From Rhodococcus coprophilus NBRC 100603 (GTDB lineage Bacteria; Actinomycetota; Actinomycetes; Mycobacteriales; Mycobacteriaceae): a stretch of 64,000 nt of DNA. The notes beneath the pieces are model-generated. The model was given only the letters and a program-made list of their open reading frames with translations. It was not told where the DNA came from and searched no databases. The translations under genes were made by a program, and so were the position numbers. Shown piece by piece: positions 8,063 to 19,375 of the stretch. Location of the stretch: positions 248,001-312,000 of the forward strand of contig NZ_BDAM01000010.1 of the NCBI RefSeq assembly GCF_001895045.1. Reading direction: 5' to 3'. How positions within the stretch are numbered: position 1 is the stretch's first letter; each line of letters opens with the position of its first letter.

Positions 8063-8518
8063 ATGGCGTTCTGGGATCAGCTCAAAGCCAAGACCACCGA
8101 AATGAGCTCTCAGCTCAAGACCAAGACCGATCAGTTCCGCAACAAGGAGTTCGCGAACGCGAGCATGGCCATGTGCGCGCTGATCGCGGCTGCAGACGGC
8201 AGCATCGACCCGAGCGAGCGGCAGAAGACTGCCGCGCTCATCATGAGCAACGACGTGCTGTCGGTGTTCCCGCCGGAGGAACTTCGGGAAAAGTTCGACT
8301 GGTACTGCAGCAAGCTCGAGTCCGACTTCGACTTCGGGAAGGTGGAGGCCACGGCCACTATCGCGAAGCTCAAGGCGAAGCAGGATCAAGCGCGTGCCGT
8401 GATTCAGATCGGAATCATCATCGGCGGTGCCGACGGGTTCTTCGACGATCACGAGAAGGCAGCAGTGCGGGGTGCCGCTCATGCCGTCGGCATCAACCCG
8501 GCAGAATTCGACCTCTGA
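8063..8518 (+). CDS. terB: TerB-family tellurite-resistance-like protein
   Basis: A 151-residue all-helical TerB protein with the acidic metal-binding segments typical of the family (AAADGSIDPSERQK near residue 45 and GGADGFFDDHEKAAVRGAA near 120). TerB binds divalent cations and works in envelope and tellurite stress complexes with TerC and TerD. No other ter gene is in the window, so it appears to be a solitary TerB. The ATG at 8063 follows GAAAGG. The gene ends at a bidirectional hairpin shared with the DUF1206 gene. Confidence 0.85.
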   Translation: MAFWDQLKAKTTEMSSQLKTKTDQFRNKEFANASMAMCALIAAADGSIDPSERQKTAALIMSNDVLSVFPPEELREKFDWYCSKLESDFDFGKVEATATIAKLKAKQDQARAVIQIGIIIGGADGFFDDHEKAAVRGAAHAVGINPAEFDL

Positions 8519-8566
8519 CCGCGGTACACCCGCGGATACGCCGCCGCGAGCCCGCGCGCACACAAG

Positions 8567-8605
8567 AAGAACGCTCGACCGGGTCCGATCCGGTCGAGCG
8601 TTCTT
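8567..8605. terminator. bidirectional 16-bp hairpin between terB and DUF1206 gene
   Basis: AAGAACGCTCGACCGG (8567-8582) pairs perfectly with 8590-8605 across a 7-nt loop. It is flanked by an A-rich 5' side and a T-containing 3' side, so it can serve both converging genes. Confidence 0.85.
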
Positions 8606-8634
8606 GTTCGTGGCGGCGTCGGTCGCGGCAGGCG

Positions 8635-9480
8635 TCACATCTTGGCGTCGCGTGCCCGAACGAAGCTGTAGAGCCCGTACATGATCAGCCCCAGGCCCAC
8701 CGCGATGAGCAGGAACACGCCGAACGGCTGTGCGCCGAGGGTCTTCAGTGCGGCGTCGAGACCGGAAGCCTTCTCCGGATCGGCCTGGAACACGGCGGCG
8801 ATCACGAGGCCACCGATCACGGTGACAGCGACGCCCTTGGCGATGTAGCCGGCCATCCCGAGTCCGCGGACGAGCGAACTCGTGTTGCCCTTGAGGTCTT
8901 CGACGAACTTCTTCTTTGCACCCTTGTGGATGTGGTAGATGCCGACACCGATGATCACGAGAGCCGCAACGACCAGCAGGACCTTTCCGCCGCCGGATTC
9001 GAGAAGACGTGCGGTGATCCCGGTGCTCTTGTCACCGCTCGAATTGCCGCTACCCCGCGCGAAACCGAAAGCCGTGAAGGCCAGGCTGAAGTACACGAAA
9101 GAGGTGCCGATGGCCTTGACCCGGTCGAATGTCTCGTCCTTCTTGTCGGCGCTCTCCGTCGACGAGTGTGCCGCCCTGCCGAGCACACCTTCGGCGAGAC
9201 GCCACAAGGCCAGCACGAAGAGCACGAAGCACAGGACCGACAGCAGGAACTTGCCTCCGGGCTTGGCCGCGATTTCGGCCAGAGCGCCCGATTGGGATGC
9301 TTCCTCGTTGCTTCCCAGGGCGACGCGGATCGCGAGGTAGCCCACCAGCAGGTGGACCAGCCCACTAGCGACGTAACCCGCACGGGCGAGCCGCTCGAAC
9401 CACTGACTCCGGGAGAGTCGCCCCGTTACCGAAGATCCACTCGATGTCGAGATATGCCCCGTCACTTGTCCACCCATCAT
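8635..9480 (-). CDS. DUF1206 membrane protein
   Basis: A predicted 281-residue membrane protein with six helices arranged as three repeated two-helix DUF1206 units. Each begins with a similar ARAGYVASGLVHLL / GTSFVYFSLAFTAFGFAR / GMAGYIAKGVAVTVIGG segment. The function of the family is unknown. The start is uncertain: ATG 9480 is given, GTG 9465 has a better SD-like GGTGGA, and GTG 9513 is also open. It is divergent from the DoxX-like gene and convergent with terB. Confidence 0.85.
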   Translation of the reverse strand: MMGGQVTGHISTSSGSSVTGRLSRSQWFERLARAGYVASGLVHLLVGYLAIRVALGSNEEASQSGALAEIAAKPGGKFLLSVLCFVLFVLALWRLAEGVLGRAAHSSTESADKKDETFDRVKAIGTSFVYFSLAFTAFGFARGSGNSSGDKSTGITARLLESGGGKVLLVVAALVIIGVGIYHIHKGAKKKFVEDLKGNTSSLVRGLGMAGYIAKGVAVTVIGGLVIAAVFQADPEKASGLDAALKTLGAQPFGVFLLIAVGLGLIMYGLYSFVRARDAKM

Positions 9481-9638
9481 CCAGGCATCGCGCGGCCGGC
9501 TCAGCTCGCCCACCCGATGCTCATCAACCTGCGCTCGTTGTCCTGTCCGGTATGCCCGAAGGTCCCGGAGATCAAACGCATTCCGCGCGCGGTCGGTAGA
9601 TTGGCCAGAAGCATCGAAACCGACCCCGGAGGTTCGTC

Positions 9639-10046
9639 GTGCGCATCGCTCATATCCCGCTCCGAGTTGCCACGGGCGCGTTCATCCTCAATTCGGGTCT
9701 GGGTAAACGGAATCTTCCCGCGGAGAATGCGGAAGCACTGCAGGGTATGGCCGCGCAGGCGTTCCCCTTCGTGAAGCAGTGGCGCCCGGCAACCTTCGGT
9801 ACAGCGTTGTCGACCGCCGAAATCGGGATCGGTGCAGCGCTACTGACCCCCATCGTTCCGTCCTTCCTGGCGGGCGCGGCGTTGGCGGCCTTCGGGGGCG
9901 GCATGGTCACGATGTACTGGAAAATCCCTGGCATGCACGAGGAAGGGGACCCGCGCCCCACTCAGGACGGCCTGGCGCTCGCCAAGGACGTCTGGATGCT
10001 GGGCGGCGGATTGACCCTGATGCTCGACGGACTCCGCAAGCGCTAG
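9639..10046 (+). CDS. DoxX-like small membrane protein
   Basis: A 135-residue protein with three to four hydrophobic helices and the DoxX/DoxD-like opening MRIAHIPLRVATGAFILNSG. It starts at GTG 9639 behind GGAGG. DoxX relatives are accessory membrane proteins tied to quinone or oxidative-stress functions, but this branch is uncharacterised. It stands alone between a divergent DUF1206 gene and putA, with a modest hairpin after its stop. Confidence 0.7.
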   Translation: MRIAHIPLRVATGAFILNSGLGKRNLPAENAEALQGMAAQAFPFVKQWRPATFGTALSTAEIGIGAALLTPIVPSFLAGAALAAFGGGMVTMYWKIPGMHEEGDPRPTQDGLALAKDVWMLGGGLTLMLDGLRKR

Positions 10047-10060
10047 TCGCCCGGAGCCGG

Positions 10061-10087
10061 ACCGTCCCGTGTCATCGGTGGGACGGT
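10061..10087 (+). terminator. short hairpin after DoxX-like gene
   Basis: ACCGTCCC (10061-10068) and GGGACGGT (10080-10087) form an 8-bp stem with an 11-nt loop, 15 bp after the stop and 20 bp before putA. There is no U-tract, so confidence is moderate. Confidence 0.5.
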
Positions 10088-10106
10088 TGATGATCGGAGT
10101 GCAGCG

Positions 10107-13100
10107 ATGACGGAGAGCGCGCACGCACCGTATCCACCTCGGGAGATCGCGGATGATGCGGTCGTCCTCGCCCGCCGTTGGCTCGAGGAGTCCGCCGCGT
10201 CGTCCCCCGACCGCGCGGGACGCCAACTCGCCGGAGTGTTGAGGGATCCGCACGGACTCGACTTCACCGTGCGCTTCGTCGACGGGGTGATCCGGCCGGA
10301 GGATCCGCTGGTCGCGGCGCGGAATCTGGCCGAACTGTCCCGGAATGTCCCGTCCTTCCTCCCCCGGCCGCTCCGGCTCGCGCTGCGGGCCGGAGGCGCA
10401 CTCGGTCCCGAGTTTCCGAATCTGGTCGTCCCCGTTGCGCGTCGCGCACTCCGGGCGATGGTGGGGCACCTTCTCGTCGATGCGAGCGACGAACGTCTCG
10501 GGCGTGCGCTCGCCGCGATCCGGCGTCGTCACGTGAGGCTGAACCTCAACCTGCTGGGAGAGGCGGTGCTCGGCGAGGAGGAAGCCGCGCGGCGCTTCGA
10601 GGGCACGCGAACGCTGCTTGCGCGCGACGACGTGGACTACGTGTCGATCAAGGTCTCCGCCGCCAGCGCCCCGCACGCCGCGTGGGCCTTCGACGAGGCC
10701 GTCGCCGACATCGCGGAGAGACTCACGCCGCTGTATCGGCTGGCCGCGCAGTCGGCCACACCGAAGTTCATCAATCTGGACATGGAGGAATACCGCGACC
10801 TCGAACCGACCATCGCGGTGTTCACGAGACTGCTGGATCTGCCCGAGTTCCTGCACCTCGAGGCCGGAATCGTGATCCAGGCCTATCTTCCCGACGCGCT
10901 CGGCGCGTTGATCCGGCTCGAGGACTGGGCAGCGGCGCGACGGGCTCGTGGCGGCGCTCCCGTCAAGGTTCGCGTGGTCAAGGGCGCGAATCTGCCGATG
11001 GAGCGCGTGGAGGCGTCGCTGCGTGGTTGGCCGCTCGCCACCTGGAACACGAAGCTGGACACCGATACGAACTACAAACGGTTGCTCCATTACGCGCTCA
11101 CCCCCGAACGGATCGAAAACGTCCGGATCGGGGTAGCCGGGCACAATCTCTTCGACATCGCCTACGCCTGGTTGCTGGCGGGCCGGCGCGGCGTACGCCA
11201 CGGTGTCGACTTCGAGATGCTGCTGGGCATGGCCCAGAACCAGGCAGAGGTGGTGCGCCGTCACGTCGGCAACCTGCTGCTCTACACACCGGTGGTCCAC
11301 CCGGAAGAGTTCGACGTCGCGCTGGCGTATCTGGTGCGCAGACTCGAAGAAGGCGCGGGCCGGGACAACTACATGTCGGCGCTGTTCGACCTGCGCGACG
11401 ATCCGTCACTGTTCGAGCGCGAAGCCCAGCGGTTCAGGGACTCCGTCGCCGGGCTCGACGACGAGATTCCCCCGCCGAACCGGCGGCAGAATCGCAACGA
11501 GACTCCGGAGCCGGAGGCCAGGCAGGATTTCGCCAACGCAGCGGATACCGATCCGTCGCTGCCACAGAATCTGGCCTGGGGCCGCGCGATCCTCGCCCGG
11601 GTTCCCGCCTCCTGTCTGGGTTCGGACCTCGTCCGGGCACACACGGTGCGATCGACGGACCAGCTCGACGACATCGTGGGCACCGCGGTGCAGGCCGGAC
11701 GCCGTTGGGGCGCACGCAGTGCCGCGGACAGAGCAGAAGTGCTCGAACGCGTGGCCTGGAACCTCGAGGTCCGCCGCGCCGACCTCCTGGAGATCATGGC
11801 CGCCGAGGGCGGCAAGACTCTCGACGAAGCCGATCCCGAAGTCTCCGAAGCCGTCGACTTCGCGCGGTACTACGCCGGCCGGGCGCGCGATCTCGCGACG
11901 GTGGACGGAGCGCGCTTCCTGCCGTCCGCGCTGACCGTGGTCACGCCGCCCTGGAACTTTCCGGTGGCGATTCCGGCGGGGTCGACGCTGGCGGCGCTGG
12001 CGGCGGGGTCGGCAGTCGTGCTCAAACCCGCGGCGCTCACCGCGCGATGCGGCTCGGTCCTCGCGGAGACACTGTGGGAGGCCGGGGTGCCGCGCGACGT
12101 GCTGCGTCTCGTCCATCTCGAGGAACGGTCCCTCGGCAAGCAGTTGATCGCCGATCCCCGGGTCGATCGGGTGGTGCTCACCGGCTCGTACGAAACGGCC
12201 GAGAAGTTCCGGTCGTTCCGTCCGGGACTTCCGTTGATGGCGGAGACGAGCGGGAAGAACGCGATCGTAGTGATGCCGAGCGCCGATCCCGATGCGGCGG
12301 TGCGCGACATCGTGCAGTCCGCGTTCGGTCACGCCGGACAGAAGTGCTCGGCGGCGTCGCTGGTCGTGCTCGTCGGGTCGATGGCGTCGTCGCGGCGCTT
12401 CCGGAACCAGCTGGTGGACGCCGTCACGTCGCTGACCGTCGGACCGGCGCACGACCCGCGCACCCGGATGGGGCCGTTGATCGAACCCGCACGGGAGAAG
12501 CTGCTCGACGCACTCACCACCCTCGAGCCGGGCGAGTCCTGGTTGACGGAACCGCGACGGCTCGACGACGAGGGCACGCTGTGGACTCCGGGGGTGCGTG
12601 TCGGGGTGCAGCGCCGGTCCCGCACCCACCTCGTCGAATTCTTCGGACCCGTTCTGGGGATCATGACCGCGGCCGATCTGGACGAGGCCGTCGACATCCA
12701 GAACGAGGTCGAATACGGGCTGACGGCAGGGCTGCACTCCCTCGACACCCCCGAGATCGCCCACTGGCTGGAGCGCGTCGAAGCCGGGAACGTGTACGTC
12801 GATCGCGGGATCACCGGTGCTGTCGTGCGCCGGCAGCCGTTTGGCGGATGGAAGAAGTCGTCGGTCGGCTCGGGATTCAAGGCCGGCGGCCCCAATTATC
12901 TGTTCGGCTTCGGAACATGGGAGTCGCAGCGTCACACGGATATCCGGGATACAGACGACGGCGATACAGACGTCGGCACGCTCACGCGCGGGATCCTCGC
13001 CGCCGCGCGGGAATGGATCGGACCCGAGTCGGAAATGCTGCACAGGTGCTTCGCCGACGACGCGCACGCCTGGGGAACGGAGTTCGGTGTCGCGAGAGAT

Positions 13101-13553
13101 GTCAGCGACCTCGTCGTGGAACGGAACCTGTTCCGTTATCTTCCGGCACGGGTCTGCATCCGCCTCGGAGAAGACGGCCGTCCCGTGGATCTCGTCAGGG
13201 TGCTCGGCGCTGCGGCACGCGCCGGTGCACGCGTGGAAGTGTCCTCGGCTCTTGCGATTCCGCGCGCCGTCCTGTCCGCGACGGAAGGCATGGTGGACAA
13301 ATGCGTCATCGAAAGCGACGGGGAGTGGACGGACCGGATCTCGTCGGCCGGTCCGATGCGCGTCCGGATGATCGGCGGCGACCCGCACGCCGTTGCCGAA
13401 CGTCTCGGAAGTCGCTGCGACCTGGCCCTATGGGACCATCCCGTCACCGAGTCGGGGCGCGTGGAAATGCTCCCCTTCCTGCGCGAACAGTCGGTCTCGA
13501 TCACCGCCCACAGATTCGGGACCCTCCACCACCTCACCGACGAGATCATCTGA
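10107..13553 (+). CDS. putA: bifunctional proline dehydrogenase / glutamate-semialdehyde dehydrogenase
   Basis: This 1148-residue enzyme oxidises proline to glutamate. The N-terminal PRODH barrel (about 20-440, FAD) shows DMEEYRD at 225-231 and GIVIQAYLPDA. The ALDH domain (about 510-960, NAD) shows TPPWNFPVAIP, the base Glu713 (ETSGKN) and the nucleophile Cys747 (GQKCSAAS). A further ~180 residues match the C-terminal ALDH-like extension of type B PutA proteins. There is no N-terminal ribbon-helix-helix DNA-binding domain, so it cannot be self-repressing in the E. coli manner. The PRODH motif VKGANLPME departs from the usual VKGAYWD. It is monocistronic, 20 bp after a small hairpin. Confidence 0.95.
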   Translation: MTESAHAPYPPREIADDAVVLARRWLEESAASSPDRAGRQLAGVLRDPHGLDFTVRFVDGVIRPEDPLVAARNLAELSRNVPSFLPRPLRLALRAGGALGPEFPNLVVPVARRALRAMVGHLLVDASDERLGRALAAIRRRHVRLNLNLLGEAVLGEEEAARRFEGTRTLLARDDVDYVSIKVSAASAPHAAWAFDEAVADIAERLTPLYRLAAQSATPKFINLDMEEYRDLEPTIAVFTRLLDLPEFLHLEAGIVIQAYLPDALGALIRLEDWAAARRARGGAPVKVRVVKGANLPMERVEASLRGWPLATWNTKLDTDTNYKRLLHYALTPERIENVRIGVAGHNLFDIAYAWLLAGRRGVRHGVDFEMLLGMAQNQAEVVRRHVGNLLLYTPVVHPEEFDVALAYLVRRLEEGAGRDNYMSALFDLRDDPSLFEREAQRFRDSVAGLDDEIPPPNRRQNRNETPEPEARQDFANAADTDPSLPQNLAWGRAILARVPASCLGSDLVRAHTVRSTDQLDDIVGTAVQAGRRWGARSAADRAEVLERVAWNLEVRRADLLEIMAAEGGKTLDEADPEVSEAVDFARYYAGRARDLATVDGARFLPSALTVVTPPWNFPVAIPAGSTLAALAAGSAVVLKPAALTARCGSVLAETLWEAGVPRDVLRLVHLEERSLGKQLIADPRVDRVVLTGSYETAEKFRSFRPGLPLMAETSGKNAIVVMPSADPDAAVRDIVQSAFGHAGQKCSAASLVVLVGSMASSRRFRNQLVDAVTSLTVGPAHDPRTRMGPLIEPAREKLLDALTTLEPGESWLTEPRRLDDEGTLWTPGVRVGVQRRSRTHLVEFFGPVLGIMTAADLDEAVDIQNEVEYGLTAGLHSLDTPEIAHWLERVEAGNVYVDRGITGAVVRRQPFGGWKKSSVGSGFKAGGPNYLFGFGTWESQRHTDIRDTDDGDTDVGTLTRGILAAAREWIGPESEMLHRCFADDAHAWGTEFGVARDVSDLVVERNLFRYLPARVCIRLGEDGRPVDLVRVLGAAARAGARVEVSSALAIPRAVLSATEGMVDKCVIESDGEWTDRISSAGPMRVRMIGGDPHAVAERLGSRCDLALWDHPVTESGRVEMLPFLREQSVSITAHRFGTLHHLTDEII

Positions 13554-13617
13554 GATCAGCCCTCCCCGTTTACCCCGAAGCCGTGTGGAACGACTCGAAC
13601 TGAGGTGCAATAGGAAC

Positions 13618-13998
13618 ATGGACATCGCCACGACATCCCCGACCGAACGCCGGAAACTGGCGTTGGCCGCTGTGAAGGAACTCGGTCCAAATCGGACGGA
13701 AAAGGCAGCTCTGAAGGTCCGGTGTCCCGCCGGACACACCATCGCGGCTGTATACCCGACTTCCGAGGGGCCGGTGGTCGTGTCCAAGAGCGGCCCGGGC
13801 GGACGTGGCAATCGCGACCGTGAATCGACCGGCCACCACGGCGACAAGCTCAACTCCGAGTTCGTCGACACCCTCGAGGCGACGCAATTCGAAGACGACG
13901 ACATTCCGTCCGGATGCGCTTGTGGCCCGAAAGGTTTGTCGCGCACCAAGTTACAGGCTGCTTTCGCGGCCCAGGAACACGTTGTGAACCTGACCTGA
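13618..13998 (+). CDS. conserved hypothetical Cys-containing small protein
   Basis: A 126-residue soluble protein not recognised as a named family. It has CPAGH near residue 39 and CACG near 101, a spacing that could form a zinc-ribbon-like site, and a Gly/Arg/Asp-rich middle (GPGGRGNRDRESTGHHGDK) that looks disordered. The basic N-terminus (ERRKLALAAVKEL) is helical. The ATG at 13618 lies 64 bp after putA behind AGGAAC. Its stop is 3 bp from the converging SGNH hydrolase stop with no terminator between. Confidence 0.7.
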   Translation: MDIATTSPTERRKLALAAVKELGPNRTEKAALKVRCPAGHTIAAVYPTSEGPVVVSKSGPGGRGNRDRESTGHHGDKLNSEFVDTLEATQFEDDDIPSGCACGPKGLSRTKLQAAFAAQEHVVNLT

Positions 13999-14001
13999 CG
14001 A

Positions 14002-15591
14002 TCAGAGCCGCAGAGTCCACCCGATCCGGAACAGATCGAGAACCTGGTCCGCCCAGCCGAGAACGGAAAGCGACGAGTCGAGGTTCTGCGGAGGCACCTG
14101 CACCAAGGTGTCGTTCCGGAGCAATCGGTCGAAGTCCACCTCGACGCGGCCCTCACGCACCGCACCACTCGGGTGCCGGAACTCCACGCCGGCACGCACC
14201 ATGATGTCGGCGATCTCCTGCGCGAGGATGCCGTAGGCCACGGTCGTCGGGTGCACGCCGTCCAGTGAGAACAGACCACCGGCGGCGCGCCCACCCTTTC
14301 CGTCTGCGGCGAGGAAGCGTGTGTCCGGAACGGGACGGAGTTCGGCCAGCACAGGGGGCAACGGGTAGGGGGTCCACCATTCCGGACGCGCCGCGACATC
14401 ATCGACGTAGCGGCGGGCGGCCAGCCGGTCGAGGATCCCCGCCGCATCGAGCAGATACCAGTCGAGTCCGTCCCGTCGCCCGTCGGCGACCGCGCGCGTG
14501 ATGGTGATGTTGTAGAGGTCGATCGCGGTGTCGACAGCCTGCGCCTGGGCACCGGTCAGGTGCTCGTCGCGGGCGGGGTCGAAGCGGCGTTCGTCGATCC
14601 AGGGCCGGGTGTAGTACGAAAAGTACGGGGACCCCGATTTCGTGCCGATCCCCCGGGCTATCGGAGCGATGGTGACGTGTGGGACGGTACACAGAATGAC
14701 GTGCCGCGCCTCGATAGTGCGCAGCCGCGCAACGACTTCGGCGAACTCCGCGTCGAAGTGCTCGGGTGTCCAGACGGTGTAGGCGCGCGCACGCCCGGGC
14801 CCACGGAAGTCGTCACCGCTCCACGCGACCCGCAGTTCGGTCGCGGCACGCAACGCATTGTTGGCGCCGAGGAACACCACCAGTGTCTCGATCCCGGAAT
14901 CGGTACCGGCGTCGTGCTCGGCGCCGAGAGCACGCGCAGCTTCGAACAAGGTCTCGTGCCGACGCTGCTCGTCCCAGTGCGGATACACACGAAGGGCCGC
15001 GCGCTCGCCGTTGTTCTCGACGATCTGGTCGACGAGGTTGTCGCGCGGGGCCCTGAGCGCGGTTTCGCACTGCGCCGCGGTCTTCTCGAGCGCGTCCCGC
15101 AGGTCCCAGCCGTAACACGAGAGGTTGTGGTTGTAGCCCGCGACCATCGGTGTCTGGGAGCCCGGCCCGCGCTCCCAGTAGTCCTCCACCTCGTCCATGA
15201 ACTCGCGCACGGTGAACAGCGCGGTCGGGAGTTCCCACACGTCGAGACGCCGCCCGTATCGGTCTTCGAGCCGGCGCAACAACAGTTCGATGTTGAGGGG
15301 AAGCCCGCCCGGCCCGCCGAAACGTGGATACCGGAAGGTCGGCAGGATCCCGAGTTCGTACGCGAGCACGGCAGGAACGGACACCTCCGTCCGGTAGACC
15401 GCACCGCTCTGGAAACCCTGGAGCAGAGAGTCGCCGATGGCGACGAGGCGGTGTGCGGGAACTCCGTGGAACCCGGATCGGTCGACGCCGATTCCGACCG
15501 TCGGATCGAAGACCGGTGCGCGTGGCGCTGCTCCGGCCTGTTCCACAACAGCTTTCGGCGTCCCTTCCGGAAGCGCACTCGGCGTGGACAC
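14002..15591 (-). CDS. SGNH/GDSL-family hydrolase
   Basis: A 529-residue esterase-like protein. Block I GDSLLQG (Ser nucleophile) lies near residue 50, an Asn-bearing FLGANNAL in the middle, and block V DGVHPT (Asp and His) near residue 430. No signal peptide or membrane helix is obvious, so a cytoplasmic location is likely. The GTG at 15591 was chosen because the SD GAGGGGG is 5-11 bp ahead; the frame is open further upstream but without homology. Substrate is unknown. The protein is long for the family because of a central insertion. Confidence 0.82.
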   Translation of the reverse strand: MSTPSALPEGTPKAVVEQAGAAPRAPVFDPTVGIGVDRSGFHGVPAHRLVAIGDSLLQGFQSGAVYRTEVSVPAVLAYELGILPTFRYPRFGGPGGLPLNIELLLRRLEDRYGRRLDVWELPTALFTVREFMDEVEDYWERGPGSQTPMVAGYNHNLSCYGWDLRDALEKTAAQCETALRAPRDNLVDQIVENNGERAALRVYPHWDEQRRHETLFEAARALGAEHDAGTDSGIETLVVFLGANNALRAATELRVAWSGDDFRGPGRARAYTVWTPEHFDAEFAEVVARLRTIEARHVILCTVPHVTIAPIARGIGTKSGSPYFSYYTRPWIDERRFDPARDEHLTGAQAQAVDTAIDLYNITITRAVADGRRDGLDWYLLDAAGILDRLAARRYVDDVAARPEWWTPYPLPPVLAELRPVPDTRFLAADGKGGRAAGGLFSLDGVHPTTVAYGILAQEIADIMVRAGVEFRHPSGAVREGRVEVDFDRLLRNDTLVQVPPQNLDSSLSVLGWADQVLDLFRIGWTLRL

Positions 15592-15754
15592 AGGCCACCC
15601 CCTCGGTGTGTCGTCCCATCGAGCGTGGGCCTCGCAGGTGACGCCTGTCAAGGACGCGTGGAGTGTCGGCGGTGCGCGAGAATACGAGAATATGCAGACC
15701 GGGACGGAAACATCGCGGCCTTCGGGCCACCGACACAGGAAGCAGGAGGGGCGG

Positions 15755-16078
15755 ATGACCAGCGCCGACTTCGCCCACACCGATCGCGCGGAGAAGAATC
15801 GCCGGGAGAAGGCGCTTGCGCTCGCGCGGTACACCTGGAACCGCGGCGTCACCGGAGCAGAGGTGCTTGCGATGTCGGACGACACCCGCAGGCGGCTGGC
15901 GCGGGCCGCCGACAGCCATCCGCCGCGCACGATGGAGACGTGGGCCGTCGTGGCGCAGTTGCTGGACGAGAAGACCGCGTGGGCGCAACAGCACCCCGAC
16001 CATCCGGCGGCGACCCGCACGCATCCCGACGAGAAGATCATGTGGGTCAAACCGCCGGTTCGTTCCTGGCTCGAATAA
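15755..16078 (+). CDS. small charged hypothetical protein
   Basis: A 107-residue basic-acidic soluble protein with an excellent SD (AGGAGGGG) before ATG 15755. The N-terminal half is helical and charged (DRAEKNRREKALALARY), followed by a conserved-looking METWAVVAQLLDEKTAWAQ. No family was recognised. It is divergent from the SGNH hydrolase and 44 bp upstream of the TetR gene. Confidence 0.65.
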   Translation: MTSADFAHTDRAEKNRREKALALARYTWNRGVTGAEVLAMSDDTRRRLARAADSHPPRTMETWAVVAQLLDEKTAWAQQHPDHPAATRTHPDEKIMWVKPPVRSWLE

Positions 16079-16114
16079 CGCCCGAGTGCGTCCACCGGCA
16101 GCAGGTGGTAGAAC

Positions 16115-18467
<2,353 letters not shown>

Positions 18468-18585
18468 CGGCCGGTTCCACGCGCCGAGGGGATCGAGGTC
18501 TCCGGAGCGCGGTGAACCGCGCGTGATCGAATGAACGCAACAGGCACGTCGAGGGGACGGCCGGGCAACGGGAGGCGGCACGCTC

Positions 18586-19359
18586 ATGGGTCGGATCATC
18601 ACGCCGGTCCGCGTCAAGGACGTCACGATCGGCGAGGGCGCACCCAAGATCATCGTGTCCGTCACGGGCCGCACCCCCGACGAACTGCGCACTCAGGTCG
18701 ACGCGTTGTCGGGTCGCCCGGTGGACATCGTGGAATGGCGAGTGGACTTCCTGGCTGCGCTCGACGACACGCCCGCGGTGACAGATCAGGCCCGCACCCT
18801 CGCCGCCCGCCTCGGCGGCAGGCCGTTGCTCGCGACATGCCGCACGTCCCACGAGGGCGGCGAGGCCACGATCGAGGATGACGCCTACGCCGACCTCGTC
18901 GTCGCCCTCGCAGAGAGCGGCGTCGTGGATCTGGTCGACGTCGAGTACCGCAGGGACGAACGCGCGGTCGAGCGGATCGTTGCGGCGGCCCACGCCCGGA
19001 ACGTCGCGGTGGTGGCGTCCAACCACGATTTCGACGGCACCCCCGCGAAGGAAGAGATCGTTTCGCGGTTGCGCGCGATGCAGGCACTCGGAGCGGACAT
19101 CTGCAAGATCGCGGTGATGCCGCGAACCCCCGCTGACGTGCTCACCCTGCTCGACGCGACGCGCATCATGCACGAGAGCCACGCGGACCGTCCGCTGATC
19201 ACGATGTCGATGGGCGGGCTCGGCGTGATCTCACGGATCGCCGGCCAGGTCTTCGGTTCCGCCGCGACCTTCGGCATGGTGGGAGCGGCGTCCGCGCCCG
19301 GGCAGGTCGACGCCTCGGAACTGCGCGCGGTGCTCGACGTCCTCGAGCGGTCGCGGTAG
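18586..19359 (+). CDS. aroD: type I 3-dehydroquinate dehydratase
   Basis: A 257-residue class I dehydroquinase that converts 3-dehydroquinate to 3-dehydroshikimate through a Schiff base. Active-site residues are visible: EWRVD near residue 51, His147 (SNHDFDG) and Lys174 (CKIAVMP), with the late TMSMGGLGVISR substrate loop. The ATG at 18586 follows GGGAGG. Most actinobacteria use the unrelated type II enzyme for biosynthesis, so a type I copy may serve quinate/shikimate catabolism. No other shikimate gene is near. Confidence 0.94.
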   Translation: MGRIITPVRVKDVTIGEGAPKIIVSVTGRTPDELRTQVDALSGRPVDIVEWRVDFLAALDDTPAVTDQARTLAARLGGRPLLATCRTSHEGGEATIEDDAYADLVVALAESGVVDLVDVEYRRDERAVERIVAAAHARNVAVVASNHDFDGTPAKEEIVSRLRAMQALGADICKIAVMPRTPADVLTLLDATRIMHESHADRPLITMSMGGLGVISRIAGQVFGSAATFGMVGAASAPGQVDASELRAVLDVLERSR

Positions 19360-19375
19360 GCGCCGTCCGGCACCT

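Noticed and set aside
10178-13603. An open frame of 1141 codons in the second plus frame across putA
   Set aside because: The protein is Arg/Gly/Pro-rich without domains, while the overlapping frame is a complete PutA with all motifs. Long shadow frames are usual at this GC.
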